Assembly: GCF_032854445.1 (NCBI RefSeq)
Contig: NC_088303.1
Span: 4,101,501 to 4,165,500, forward strand
Reading direction: 5' to 3'
Source of the DNA: Liolophura sinensis
Taxonomy: Eukaryota > Mollusca > Polyplacophora > Chitonida > Chitonidae
DNA length: 64,000 bases
Shown here: one piece after another, positions 54,847 to 64,000 of the stretch
How positions within the stretch are numbered: the first letter of the stretch is position 1
Layout of the letters: each line of letters begins with the position of its first letter
The notes under the pieces: generated by a model
What the model was told of the DNA's origin: nothing
The model's input: the letters and a program-made list of their open reading frames with translations, nothing else
The model's database searches: none
Program-made: the position numbers and the translations under genes

Positions 54847-56394
54847 TGGACTTCTCTCGTTACTTAATACAAGTATAGCTGTTATGAATGAGAAAACACA
54901 CCTTCGTGTATTGAATACCGGTCCTATTAACAAAGGCATCAAGAGACAGTTATATCTAAATATGTCTTTGTCACAGTTTTTGATCCCATAAATGTTGTAG
55001 TAATATAGATTTTTTTAAGTATACTGCAAAAGTTTCTATGTAGAATGGAATAGTTTTGTTTGAAGTAATGTTAGTCAGCACCAACTTCATTCAATATGCT
55101 GTCACCCTTTACTGTCATGTTTGAGGGGTAAATAAGGGTTTATGGTACTAAATTCTCTCTACTCTACAACTGAGGGGTTTAAACACCCCCACTTGCTTTT
55201 GACTTTAGAAAATGTCACCTAGAATCACTAAATGTGCTAAAATCACAGAATATTTCAGGTGTTATTCCTAAAGCAGTCACCTTGGTGTAATGAAAGTAGT
55301 CAGTTGGTGCAGTAAAACCAGACCAGTAATATGAATGCTTCCAAGGAAGTCTCTACCATATGTGCACAAAATTACCAACAGCATAGGTTCAACTATCTTG
55401 CCATTGACGAATGATGCCATTGGTTGAGGAGAGATATGGAGGTCCACCCCTAATTGTCTTCGTCCCATCACCACAGCTTGGCCAGCACAATTCCCAAAGA
55501 GCTTGTTAGTTAACATAATTTAGTTTTGTGTAAATAGGTATGTGATTACAGAACAGGTATATGTGTATATTCTGAGGAAGGGCTTTGTTAGATGCGGATT
55601 GGGTGTTCCAGATAGCTTTATGTATATAAAGTCTTAGTTTCCTATATATATTTTTCCTCAAAAATATTTTATATTTTGAAATCAATATGCTTTATGCTAG
55701 TAGAATCGCACTGCAGTTTGGTAGGTGTCTTTGTATAAAATCTGAGACAGGCTTGTATACATGTGTGCAATTCCTTGTATCTAATACTAAAGTTTTTGCC
55801 TGAATTTCATGGCTTTCAAGTGTCAGTAAATGGCGAAAGTTACACTTTTCAGCATTTAGTTAGCAGATATTTAAAGCCTTAGTCACTTGTTCAACTCATT
55901 TTTCTGTCAGGTGTTTTATCCACATGCTTATTCTTTTCAGTTGTCACATTTTAAAACTAATTTTGTGATTTTTTATCATTTTTTTTTTTGTTGTTTTTCG
56001 TTTCTCACATCCCAGTTGCAGAACTAACAATGTGTTACAGTATGCTTTTGTTTTTGCAAAATAATCTTTCGCAACTCCACATTCTGCTATTTTGTACATT
56101 GATTTCTTTTGTAAAAAATTGCCCTGTATTTATTGACATTTCTTAAAAGTAGACGAAATGTCCATTGGAGTATGTTCTGTTAGGAATTATGCAGTGAAGC
56201 ACAGATAGCTTTGGTTTTTCTCCTTTTTCTTTACGTTCCACATTTTAGTCAGTTCCTTTAAAATAATAACAGATTAGATCCATAACATCTAGGATTATTT
56301 TATAATGTTTTCTTTCTTTCACTCACTTGTAGTAAATTTAACAATTTCATGTTTACCTCATTTTTATGTATATTCAGTAAACACATTTTTAAAG

Positions 56395-56400
56395 AATAAA
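56395..56400 (+). terminator. Candidate polyadenylation signal (AATAAA)
   Basis: This is an AATAAA hexamer in AT-rich context (TAAAGAATAAATCATTGTG) at the end of the array-free region after exon 21A. It is the best candidate for the end of the isoform using that exon. Confidence 0.4.
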
Positions 56401-56579
56401 TCATTGTGAAAAATGAATGTCTGGTATATATATAGATAGAGGTATGCGTTCACATGTACATCAGCTACTGGAAACACTGGGGAGCTGCTCTGGTTACAGT
56501 TCTTCTCCCCGTCACCTGTAACTTCCACATCGCCACGATGTGCCTGTCATGTTACTCGTATGGCCTAAACCCATAATCT

Positions 56580-56835
56580 TTCATTCATGTCCCCAAGTAG
56601 TTTAGAGCTCCCTCCTAGAGGGGCGTTGGCGACAACAAGTGGTCGATGGCACTGGTGTGTGCGCAGTCGTGAACGACCACTTGTCTTCCACCATGTGCTG
56701 ATCTCTACCCCACGTGTGGGAGAGTTTGTCAGTATAACGCCCACAGGTCGATGGGCACTTCAGTATGGGCACTGGTTTTCTTCACCTATAAATCGTGCAA
56801 GTGAGGAATTCAACAATCAAATATGTAAATAAAGT
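56580..56835 (+). mobile_element. SINE variant, plus strand
   Basis: GTGGGAGAGTTTGTCAGTA, CGCCCACAGGTCGATGGGCA, GGGCACTGGTTTTCTTCACC, AAGTGAGGAATTCAACAATC and AAATATGTAAATAAAG follow the layout of the second SINE type seen near 46.5 kb. The part before 56700 contains an inverted pair (AAGTGGTCG, CGACCACTT) and may not belong to it. Confidence 0.5.
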
Positions 56836-57109
56836 TTCCACCTTGTTTGATCATGGACCAGGTGTAAAGGATGAGGGCTTGGATGAAGTGTGAGTCATAC
56901 AGGACAGACACCTTCATTTTCTTCCTCATGGAACTGAAATTACCATCTCTAGTCACTGCTAGTAGCGCTTGAATTAGCTGAACTGTTTTGGGTCACCTCC
57001 ACCAATGCGACAGTAGGAGTCTACACAGCATCTATAAACTGGGATCCTACCCATGTAAAGCATCGTCATTTACACATGTTATTTGTTCCTTATAGCTGAG
57101 AAATCGCAT

Positions 57110-57250
57110 ATTTAACGTTTCACTATTTCGACAAAAAAATTTTATTTTGAGTAATACATGCTCGCTAAAAGTTATTCGTCATCTCCATGATACGTGTACA
57201 CGTATCCTGACGGTGACAAATAAAATTTTATCGAAATGTTTAAACGTCAA
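57110..57250. mobile_element. Hairpin element with central palindrome
   Basis: AACGTTTCACTATTTCGACA at about 57114 is mirrored by TCGAAATGTTTAAACGT near 57231, and AAAATTTTATTTT by AAATAAAATTTTA. In the centre is the perfect 18-base palindrome GATACGTGTACACGTATC (57189-57206). It looks like a small foldback element. Confidence 0.5.
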
Positions 57251-57775
57251 GTGTGCGTCTTCTTAGTTTTTCTGAGTGTCTGTGCTTTTGCATTTTATAT
57301 TCCGAGCTTATTGGTGGATCAATACGTCTTTTTTGGCAATGCTCTCCGTTTTCATCCCGTGTGAACAGACAGCCCCACTCCGGATGGTTACAGGGTGCTA
57401 TGCATTGAATGAAACATCTGAAATTCTGTACTGCTGTGACCGTTAGACAAAAAGAAAACAAAAAAGCGACTGTGGAAAGAATTCTGTAAACTGAATCCGA
57501 AACCGACTAAGTTCAGTCAAATCTTTATTTTAGTAGGCTTTAAGCGGGGTCAGTTAGCTGTAAAACCAAACTTGTATCTACTCTCTTAACGAAGGCACTA
57601 CAAGAAGTACAGCCAATTTGGTACCAACCTTGTCACACAGATTTAATATATATTATTTTATCACTAATTGTATGTGTGTTCAATAAAACTGGTCAACGCT
57701 ATGATTATCGTCAAATGCAACTAAACCTTCTTCAGTTGCACCACATACAAGGGTTACCATTCATGGGATGTTTCG

Positions 57776-58125
57776 ATGTTCATTGAATTGCTTCCATTTC
57801 TCATTAAAAACATCTATATGAAATTCAGGAGAACCATATATCAACAATCTATAGGTATTCCGAGCCGTACAAATTGTGACCCTTTTGGCTGAGCTATGCC
57901 TATTCTCATATGAATACGACTATATGCAGAAACTTAAGGACTAATCCTCGCCAGACCCAATCTTTCTCATCTATTAAACGGTATATTAATGATCTGCTAT
58001 CTTTAAACAATCCATACACGGCAAACGCTGTGAAATATATTTAACCACCTTCGGTGGATTTAAAGGAAACTATAGACTCTCCAGATCGTACAACTTATCT
58101 GGATCTGTGCTTCTCTTTCGAGGAT
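57776..58125 (+). pseudogene. Broken reverse transcriptase fragment of a retroelement
   Basis: In pieces, the + strand reads FLIKNIYMKF, QQSIGIP and TNCDPF, then after a frameshift LAELCLFSYEYDY, and further on LNNPYTANAVKYI and YLDL. The order and spacing match a reverse transcriptase core (the G-I-P-x-G-T-N-C block to the L-N-N-P and Y-L-D-L blocks) of a type common in marine invertebrate genomes, perhaps Penelope-like; I am unsure of the clade. Frameshifts and stops break it, and the block with the catalytic Asp pair is not readable. It is a dead relic and has no link to the protease. Confidence 0.65.
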
Positions 58126-58261
58126 TTTTTCCTATTTTCGTACTTTATATACCTTCTTAGTTCTTTGGTAGTTTGTGTTAAACGTCATTTTGGGAATTGG
58201 CTTTACGATTACATTGACCCGGAGCGTCCATCTTGGTTGACGGCTGGTACACGAATGTAAA

Positions 58262-59390
58262 TTTAGACGCGTAGATTTATGCCCAACGTTTGTTGGCACT
58301 GACAGACATACTAATTAATTCATACATGTATTGTACATGTATTTTGATTTAGGGCGCATTATAGTAGTAAAGTTTAAAAAATGTTTGTCTGCTAACGCTT
58401 ACTCTATTTTTTTATATTTTAACTGTTTTATATTAAAATTTAGTGCATTTCGTTAGCTCCACCCTAAATATACAAAGGCTTACCAAAATTCCCACTGTGT
58501 AAATGACCAGGTTCTGCGACCAGATAGAATCTCTTCAGTGTACATCTATATTTAGTCAATGTGCGTAACATACATGCAGTCTGTGTGACACCCGATTTTA
58601 ATCCACAGATACCGTGGCATCTCGTAACAAGTTCTTCAAAGGGCAAAATTAATACCTTCATGAACCTTTACCGTCCACAGGTTATATTAAAAGTAAGTTT
58701 TGTTAAAAAGTTTAGATCGACCAATGAACCAATTGGAGTAATTAAAGCCGCAATCCATGAACCTTTTTAAAAATCTGCACGCCAGTCAAAACATCAGTGC
58801 TGTGTGGAAAAGCATTACAGAATTTAAATTGAGTGTAATCCAACATGGGTTTCTGAAGAAAACCAAACAGATTTCATTTGTATCATGATCGTAATTTCAC
58901 AGTTGGCCCCACCCCATGCCCTTTCTTCATCACCACCACCACCAGAAAGTATCTCCATGGAATGGAACATGAGACATACACTGCAAAGGAGTGACGGAAC
59001 AGTTCTGCTCAGAGTGGTCCAGAAATCGGACAGCACTGTGACAGGTGCCCGGTGCTGTGTGAACAATTCCACGCTACCTTCAGATGAAAGTTTTGCTTAG
59101 TACAGACAATGAACATACTAATATCGTTGAAGAATGAATGTACACGTACTCCTCGATTGCTCCCTTGCTTCTTGTATATCAAGATTGTTTGTCTTCTTTA
59201 TCGTCATTTAGTTATGAGCGACTGGAGTTTTTGGGTTGACTAACGTTGTTATTTTGTGTATGACAGCTTACACGCCGAGTAGACCAGACTGATCGGTTTT
59301 TCCTTACCTTAGGTGCAAAGTGGTTTTTGAAAAGACTCCACGGAACTGCAACCACACAAATCAAAGAAAAAATCAGTGTGACGGTAGAAT
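58262..59390 (+). other. Unassigned region between the relic and the 52-bp array
   Basis: An open frame at 58867-59100 (plus) with its minus-strand shadow has somewhat higher GC than its surroundings and includes Pro- and Ser-rich PHALSSSPPPPESISMEW. I do not recognise it; it could be a remnant of a mobile element. The rest shows nothing. Confidence 0.3.
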
Positions 59391-60960
59391 TAATACACTG
59401 GATAACCTCAGATCAGTCCTGGGGCCAGTGCGACTGTAAAATTATTACATTGGATAATCTCAGATCAATGCTGGAGCCAAAACTACTGTAGAGTCATTAC
59501 ACTGGATACTCCCAGATCAAGTTAGAGCCAATACGACTAGAATTATTACGTTGGATAACGTCCGATCAATGCTAGAGCAAATACGACTGTAGAATTATTA
59601 CATTGGATAACCTCAGAACAATGCTGGTGCCAATACGACAGTAGAATTATTACATTGGACAACTTCTGACAAATGTTGTACGCCAATACGACTGCAGAAT
59701 TATATTAGATTTGACAACCTCAGATCAATGCTGTAGGCAATACAAATGTAGGATCAATACACTGGATAGTTTTAGATCAAAGTTAGGGCTAATACGACTA
59801 GACTTATTACAGTGGATAACTCCAGATAAATGTTGGACGCCAAGACGACTGTAGAAATATTACACTGGATAACCTCAGTTGATTGCTAGAGCCAATACGA
59901 CTGTAGAATTATTACATTGGATAACCTCAGATCAGTCCTGGGGCCAATGCGACTGTAGAATTATTACATTGGATAACCTCAGAACAATGCTGGTGCCAAT
60001 ACGACAGTAGAATTATTACACTGGACAACATCTGACAAATGTTGTACGCCAATACGACTGCAGAATTATATTAGATTTGACAACCTCAGATCAATGCTGG
60101 AAGCCAATACGACTTTAGAATCATTACACTGGATAACCTCATATCAACCTTGGGCGCCAATACGACTGCAGAATCAGTACATTGGATAACCTCAGATCAA
60201 TGCTGGAGCCAATACAACTGTAGAATTATTACACTGGATAAGCCCAGATCAATGCTGTTGCCAATACGACTGTAGAATTATTACACTGGATAACCTCAGA
60301 TCAACCTTGGAAGCCAATACGACTTTAGAATCATTACACTGGATAACCTCAGATCAACGTTGGACGCCAATACGACTGCAGAATCAGTACATTGGATAAC
60401 CTCAGATCAATGCTGGAGCCAATACAACTGTAGAATTATTACACTGGATAACCTCAGATCAGTGCTGTTGAGAATCAGTACATTGGATAACCTCAGATCA
60501 ATGCTGGAGCCAATACAACTGTAGAATTATTACACTGGATAAGCCCAGATCAATGCTGTTGCCAATACGACAGTAGAATTATTACACTGGATAACCTCAG
60601 ATCAACCTTGGAAGCCAATACGACTTTAGAATCATTACACTGGATAACCTCAGATCAATGTTGGACGCCAATACGACTGCAGAATCAGTACATTGGATAA
60701 CCTCAGATCAATGCTGGAGCCAATACAACTGTAGAATTATTACACTGGATAACCTCAGATCAGTGCTGTTGCCAATACGTCTGTCCATACTACTGTAGAA
60801 TTATTACATTAGATAAACTCAGATCAATGCTGGAGCCAATACGACAGCAGATAATACACCGTATAACCTCAGACCAATGCTGATGCCAATACGTCTGTCC
60901 ATTGGATAACCTCTGGTCAATGCTAGACGCCAATACGACTGTAGAATTATTACACTGGGT
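59390..60960 (+). repeat. 52-bp minisatellite, about 30 copies
   Basis: The unit contains CCAATACGACTGTAGAATTA, TTACACTGGATAACCTCAGA and TCAATGCTGGAG, with many substitutions and small indels. Larger blocks (for example 59880-60120, 60180-60460 and 60480-60760) are repeated nearly intact, a higher-order duplication. Confidence 0.92.
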
Positions 60961-61315
60961 AACCCTTGAGATGAAGCCCAATATGACGATTACTTGTGAG
61001 TGCAGTGAATACGACAAAACGACGGTTCCTTGTGAGTGCAGTGAATACGACAAAAGGTTTATTGCATGTGATAATATAACCCCGTGTTGAGATTACTTTG
61101 GTAACAAATTTTTGAAAACTGTCATCTAACAGGTAATTCACATTACTCTTATGTAACATTGATACTCATCCTTGTTTTGCAAATGGAGAATTAAATAATA
61201 AGCAGAAAAGGAACAGCTGTTGGGGGAGGGGAACAATGTAGACGAGAGAAATAATGAAACTACTCAGTCTCTCTGTATTATAATCTTTTAATTATATTAT
61301 AATTTTTTATAATAA

Positions 61316-61476
61316 TTTTTGATTGGGGAAACGCATGACCTTCCGCAGGTTGCTGCGGACTTTCCTACGTACGGCTGGAGAGGAAGCCTTGACTTGGATT
61401 CACAGTGACCGCATTGGTGAGAACTTCCTGGGTCATTGCGCCGTGATAACGCACACGCTCACGGAGGCCCCTCATT
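61316..61476 (-). mobile_element. tRNA-SINE with head, minus strand
   Basis: Read on the minus strand it starts GGGGCCTCCGTGAGCGTGTG (tRNA-like head), passes GCAATGACCCAGGAAGTTCT, CACCAATGCGGTCACTGTGA, CTTCCTCTCCAGCCGTACGT and ends at ACGCATTTCCCC-like sequence. The 3' half is missing. This copy shows best that the family is tRNA-derived. Confidence 0.82.
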
Positions 61477-61729
61477 CTAAATGAAGCAATTGTTTATAAA
61501 GCATTCTCTCGTAATCTGTCATATACGTATATTATTAATGGAACACGGGCAAGACTTGTTACTCCGTTGCTCACTGGCTAACTGCACTGCAACATTTATA
61601 AACGTTAATCTGTCTATTATACCAGATCTGGTGTGGAACTTATCGCCCACGAGCGTTTGTCTTCCACATCCTCAAAGCAAGACATGCCATTCGTCGCTAC
61701 CGGTAAGTGAACTTTACAAAATATAAGCT

Positions 61730-62620
61730 ATATGATGCCCCAGTAATGGTATAGGCTATAGGATGTTCCAGGAATGGTATGGGCTACGGGATGTCCCCGG
61801 AATGGTATAGACTACAGGGTATCCCCGGAATGGTATAGACTACAGGGTGTCCCCGGAATGGTATAGACTGTAGGAGGTTCCAGGAATGGTATAGGCTACG
61901 AGATGTCCCCGGAATGTTATAGGCTGTAGGAGGTTCCAGGAATGGTATAGGCTACGGGATGTCCCGGGAATGGTATAGGCTATTGGATGTCCCGGGAATG
62001 GTATAGGCTACGGGATGTCCCCGGAATGGTATAGACTTCGGGATGTCCCGGAATGGTATAGGCTACGGGATGTCCCGGAATGGTATAGGCTACGGGATGT
62101 CCCCGGAATGGTAAAGACTACAGGGTGTCCCCGGAATGGTATGGGCTACGGGATGTCCCCGGAATGGTATAGACTACAGGGTGTCCCGGAATGGTATAGG
62201 CTACGGGATGTCCTCGGAATGGTAAAGACTACAGGGTGTCCCCGGAATGGTATGGGCTACGGGGTGTCCCCGGAATGGTAAAGACTACAGGGTGTCCCCG
62301 GAATGGTATAGACTACAGGGTGTCCCCGGAATGGTATGGGCTACAGGGTGTCCCCGGAATGGTATGGGCTACGGGGTGTCCCCGGAATGGTAAAGACTAC
62401 AGGGTGTCCCCGGAATGGTATAGACTGTAGGAGGTTCCAGGAATGGTATAGGCTACAGAATATCCGGGGAATGATATATAGGAGGTTCCAGGAATGGTAT
62501 GGACTACAGTATGTACCCGGAATGTTAGAAGCTGTAGAAGGTTCCAGGAATGGTATAGGCTACAGGATGTCCCAGGAATGATATAGGCTGTAGGAGGTTC
62601 CAGGAATCCTTATAAAATTT
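61730..62620 (+). repeat. 28-bp minisatellite, about 31 copies
   Basis: The unit is GGAATGGTATAGACTACAGG plus GTGTCCCC, with GGCTACGGGATG and GCTGTAGGAGGTTCCA variants. Some units are 27 bases, which shifts the frame. It lies upstream of exon 21B. Confidence 0.92.
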
Positions 62621-62872
62621 GAAGTTCTTATCCCTGATCCAGTAGGAGGGCTATCAAAATCAGGATTGTCGGTCATGTATGTCTGAGTCATATTCAGGGA
62701 AACTTGGTATATACATGCACTGGCTTGTATCCCGTATCCAGTTGTGGCCAACACAACCTGTTGATCTACTTTGTAAGCCCAACTCTCACTTCAGAGTATT
62801 ATACCCTTGTTCTTGATAAGATTTTAAACACTGACTTTCACTTACTGTCTCACATCACAAGTTCATATTTGA

Positions 62873-62920
62873 AACGCCGACGTATAAGTGAAATATTCCT
62901 GAGTACGGAGTAAAACACAA
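62873..62920 (+). mobile_element. SINE tail fragment
   Basis: CGCCGACGTATAAGTGAAAT, ATTCCTGAGTACGGAGTAAA and ACAC are the end of the SINE, about 75 bases before exon 21B. Confidence 0.65.
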
Positions 62921-62996
62921 AATGTTTGGCTGTTCAATTCCTGTGAATACAATGTCTGCCAAGTGTGTGTGCTGACTCGTGTGTTTCTTGTTTCAG

Positions 62997-63096
62997 TGTG
63001 ATTGGCACATTACAAAACATGCCAGAGTTCTCACAGGCCTTTAACTGTCAACCGGGGCAGCCCATGAATCCACGGAAAAAATGTTCTGTTTGGTGA
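62997..63096 (+). CDS. Exon 21, copy B: alternative last exon (Arg to Ser at the junction)
   Basis: It starts with T, completing AGT (Ser) with exon 20, then encodes [20 protein letters not shown] and a tail ending NPRKKCSVW, then TGA at 63094-63096. Length equals copy A and 21 of 32 complete codons encode the same residue. Acceptor TTCTTGTTTCAG is good. The coding part is intact. Serine replaces the Arg717-equivalent residue. It could be an alternative terminal exon of this gene or the last exon of a lost tandem paralogue; no other exon of a second copy is seen downstream of 53.8 kb. Confidence 0.88.
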
Positions 63097-63540
63097 TGGA
63101 CAACAGAAATGTGACAAGAGACATTTCCTTTGTAATTGACTCATGCTTGTCTGTAGAATGCACATTTACAGGTAAAGAATGCCAATATATTGGTGTCACC
63201 GCGCTGCATAAAAAGCAAGAAAATAATAGATTTCTTAGATATTTCCTGCCCTACTGCAATTCCTGTGCAAAGTCTCGCTAACAGCTAGTTGAATGGACCC
63301 GTATGATGCTTCATGGCGATGATGTGTTGACCACGTCGGTTTCTGACGGTGAATTGTTGACGATATCAGTGTCTGGCGGTGATGTGTTGACGAACTTTTC
63401 ACAAAGAACATTACTTACTTACTTGTTCCATATTCGATGTCAGTGTCAGCGGACTGACATACGCATTCGTGTCTAATAATGGTTTGGGGGTGACAGATTA
63501 GCTGTACAGGCGGTACATGTAGACCCATTTTACAAACCTG
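63097..63540 (+). other. Possible 3' UTR after exon 21B
   Basis: Includes a three-fold repeat of about 33 bases (GGCGATGATGTGTTGAC) near 63315-63390. No strong AATAAA appears before 63590, where AATAAA occurs within the 28-bp repeat. The transcript end is not determined. Confidence 0.35.
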
Positions 63541-63690
63541 AATTCGGATGTATCGACTACCAATAGATAGACCCGATGTATCGACTACCAATAAATAGGC
63601 CGGATGTATCGACTAGCAATAAATAGGCCGGATGTATCGACTACCAATACATAGGCCCGATGTATCAACTACCAATAGATAGGCTCAGCC
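63541..63690 (+). repeat. 28-bp minisatellite, 5 copies
   Basis: The unit is GATGTATCGACTACCAATAA plus ATAGGCCG, with the start at 63547 and 63575. Copies contain AATAAAT, which could act as a polyadenylation signal for exon 21B. Confidence 0.88.
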
Positions 63691-63768
63691 AAGTGAAACT
63701 GATCATGTGTTTATAAATACAGATTGTGGTGCACTTGTATATTCGCGTATATTCATATATGTATCCAG

Positions 63769-63769
<1 letters not shown>

Positions 63770-63850
<81 letters not shown>
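63770..63850. repeat. (TA)n microsatellite, about 40 units
   Basis: A pure run of AT dinucleotides of about 80 bases. It stops exactly where similarity to the 48.6-kb transposon segment starts. Confidence 0.97.
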
Positions 63851-63853
<3 letters not shown>

Positions 63854-64000
63854 CGCTGAATCAATCGCGTCCTCTAACAGCCTGTAATTTATGCAAGGGG
63901 TGTGTTGCCTCTCAGCTAATGAGAGTCCTTAAAACTACCGTCTTATTCGTGTAAACGCGGAACCTACGTCCAACATTCCGGTTTCCCGATCGTCAAGCGG
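63851..64000 (-). mobile_element. Truncated second copy of the TTAA MITE family
   Basis: Reverse complemented, it matches 48585-48740 closely: GATCGGGAAACCGGAATGTT, GGACGTAGGTTCC, CTGAGAGGCAACACAC and GCATAAATTACAG occur in both. The copy runs off the window and is bounded on the left by the TA microsatellite. Confidence 0.85.

Larger units (their letters stand above)
53833..56420 (+). other. Probable 3' untranslated region of exon 21A
   Basis: About 2.6 kb follow the stop without any minisatellite, unlike almost every intron in the window. A canonical AATAAA lies at 56395-56400. The region contains a large inverted repeat (54378-54846). I infer a long 3' UTR ending near 56.4 kb; the cleavage site is not known. 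Confidence 0.55.

Noticed and set aside
57240-57461. 73-residue Cys-containing minus-strand open frame
   Set aside because: It starts at the edge of a hairpin element and matches nothing that I know; chance is more likely.
58867-59100. Possible small gene (plus) or its minus-strand shadow
   Set aside because: No recognisable domain, no splice or start evidence, and both strands are open; left as unassigned.
62997-63096. Considered as the end of a second, complete tandem neprilysin gene
   Set aside because: No other M13 exon is visible between 53.9 and 63 kb, and the phase fits exon 20 exactly. A lost paralogue remains possible and is noted in the feature.

Overview
The window is animal genomic DNA that is AT-rich, intron-rich and crowded with minisatellites. 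Several copies of a tRNA-derived SINE resemble those I know from molluscs (tail reading TGAGTACGGCGTAAAACACC, or its complement). I infer a mollusc or another lophotrochozoan; the species cannot be fixed from the sequence alone.

One gene spans almost everything on the + strand: a neprilysin / endothelin-converting-enzyme type M13 zinc metallopeptidase, a type II membrane ectoenzyme. I traced 21 exon positions from 490 to 53832 with consistent GT-AG junctions and phases. Joined, they encode 864 residues: signal anchor, Ser/Thr/Pro-rich stalk, M13 N-terminal domain, NAFYS substrate motif, HEITH zinc motif, ENIADNGG third zinc ligand, VHSPG and a C-terminal CSVW. The initiating exon and promoter lie upstream of base 1.

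The most striking point is that three exon positions exist in two diverged copies. Position 5 has 21325-21533 or 21594-21799. Position 16, the zinc-site exon, has 41685-41752 or 45274-45341. The last exon has 53733-53832 or 62997-63096. At positions 5 and 16, including both copies or neither puts an early in-frame stop in the message, so exactly one of each pair can be used. The second last exon swaps a conserved active-site arginine (Arg717 of classical neprilysin numbering) for serine at the splice junction. Up to eight isoforms, some possibly without normal activity, could come from this locus.

Layout: 1-489 upstream intron; 490-620 membrane-anchor exon; 621-17659 intron 1 (SINEs and six minisatellite arrays); 17660-18796 stalk and first M13 exons; 18797-35862 exons 4-15 separated by arrays; 35863-47089 two large arrays, then the two zinc-site exons separated by a 98-bp array; 47090-53832 exons 17-21A; 53833 to about 56.4 kb a probable long 3' UTR free of arrays; 56.4-63 kb SINEs, a broken reverse transcriptase relic and two arrays; 62997-63096 alternative last exon; the end holds a TA microsatellite and a truncated transposon copy.

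Adding up spans, tandem arrays fill about a third of the window. Several consist of splice-site-like units beside real exons: a 33-bp array with about 75 acceptor-like sites before the zinc-site exons, and a 76-80-bp array that copied the 3' end and donor of exon 8. No other protein-coding gene, tRNA, rRNA or CRISPR array is supported.
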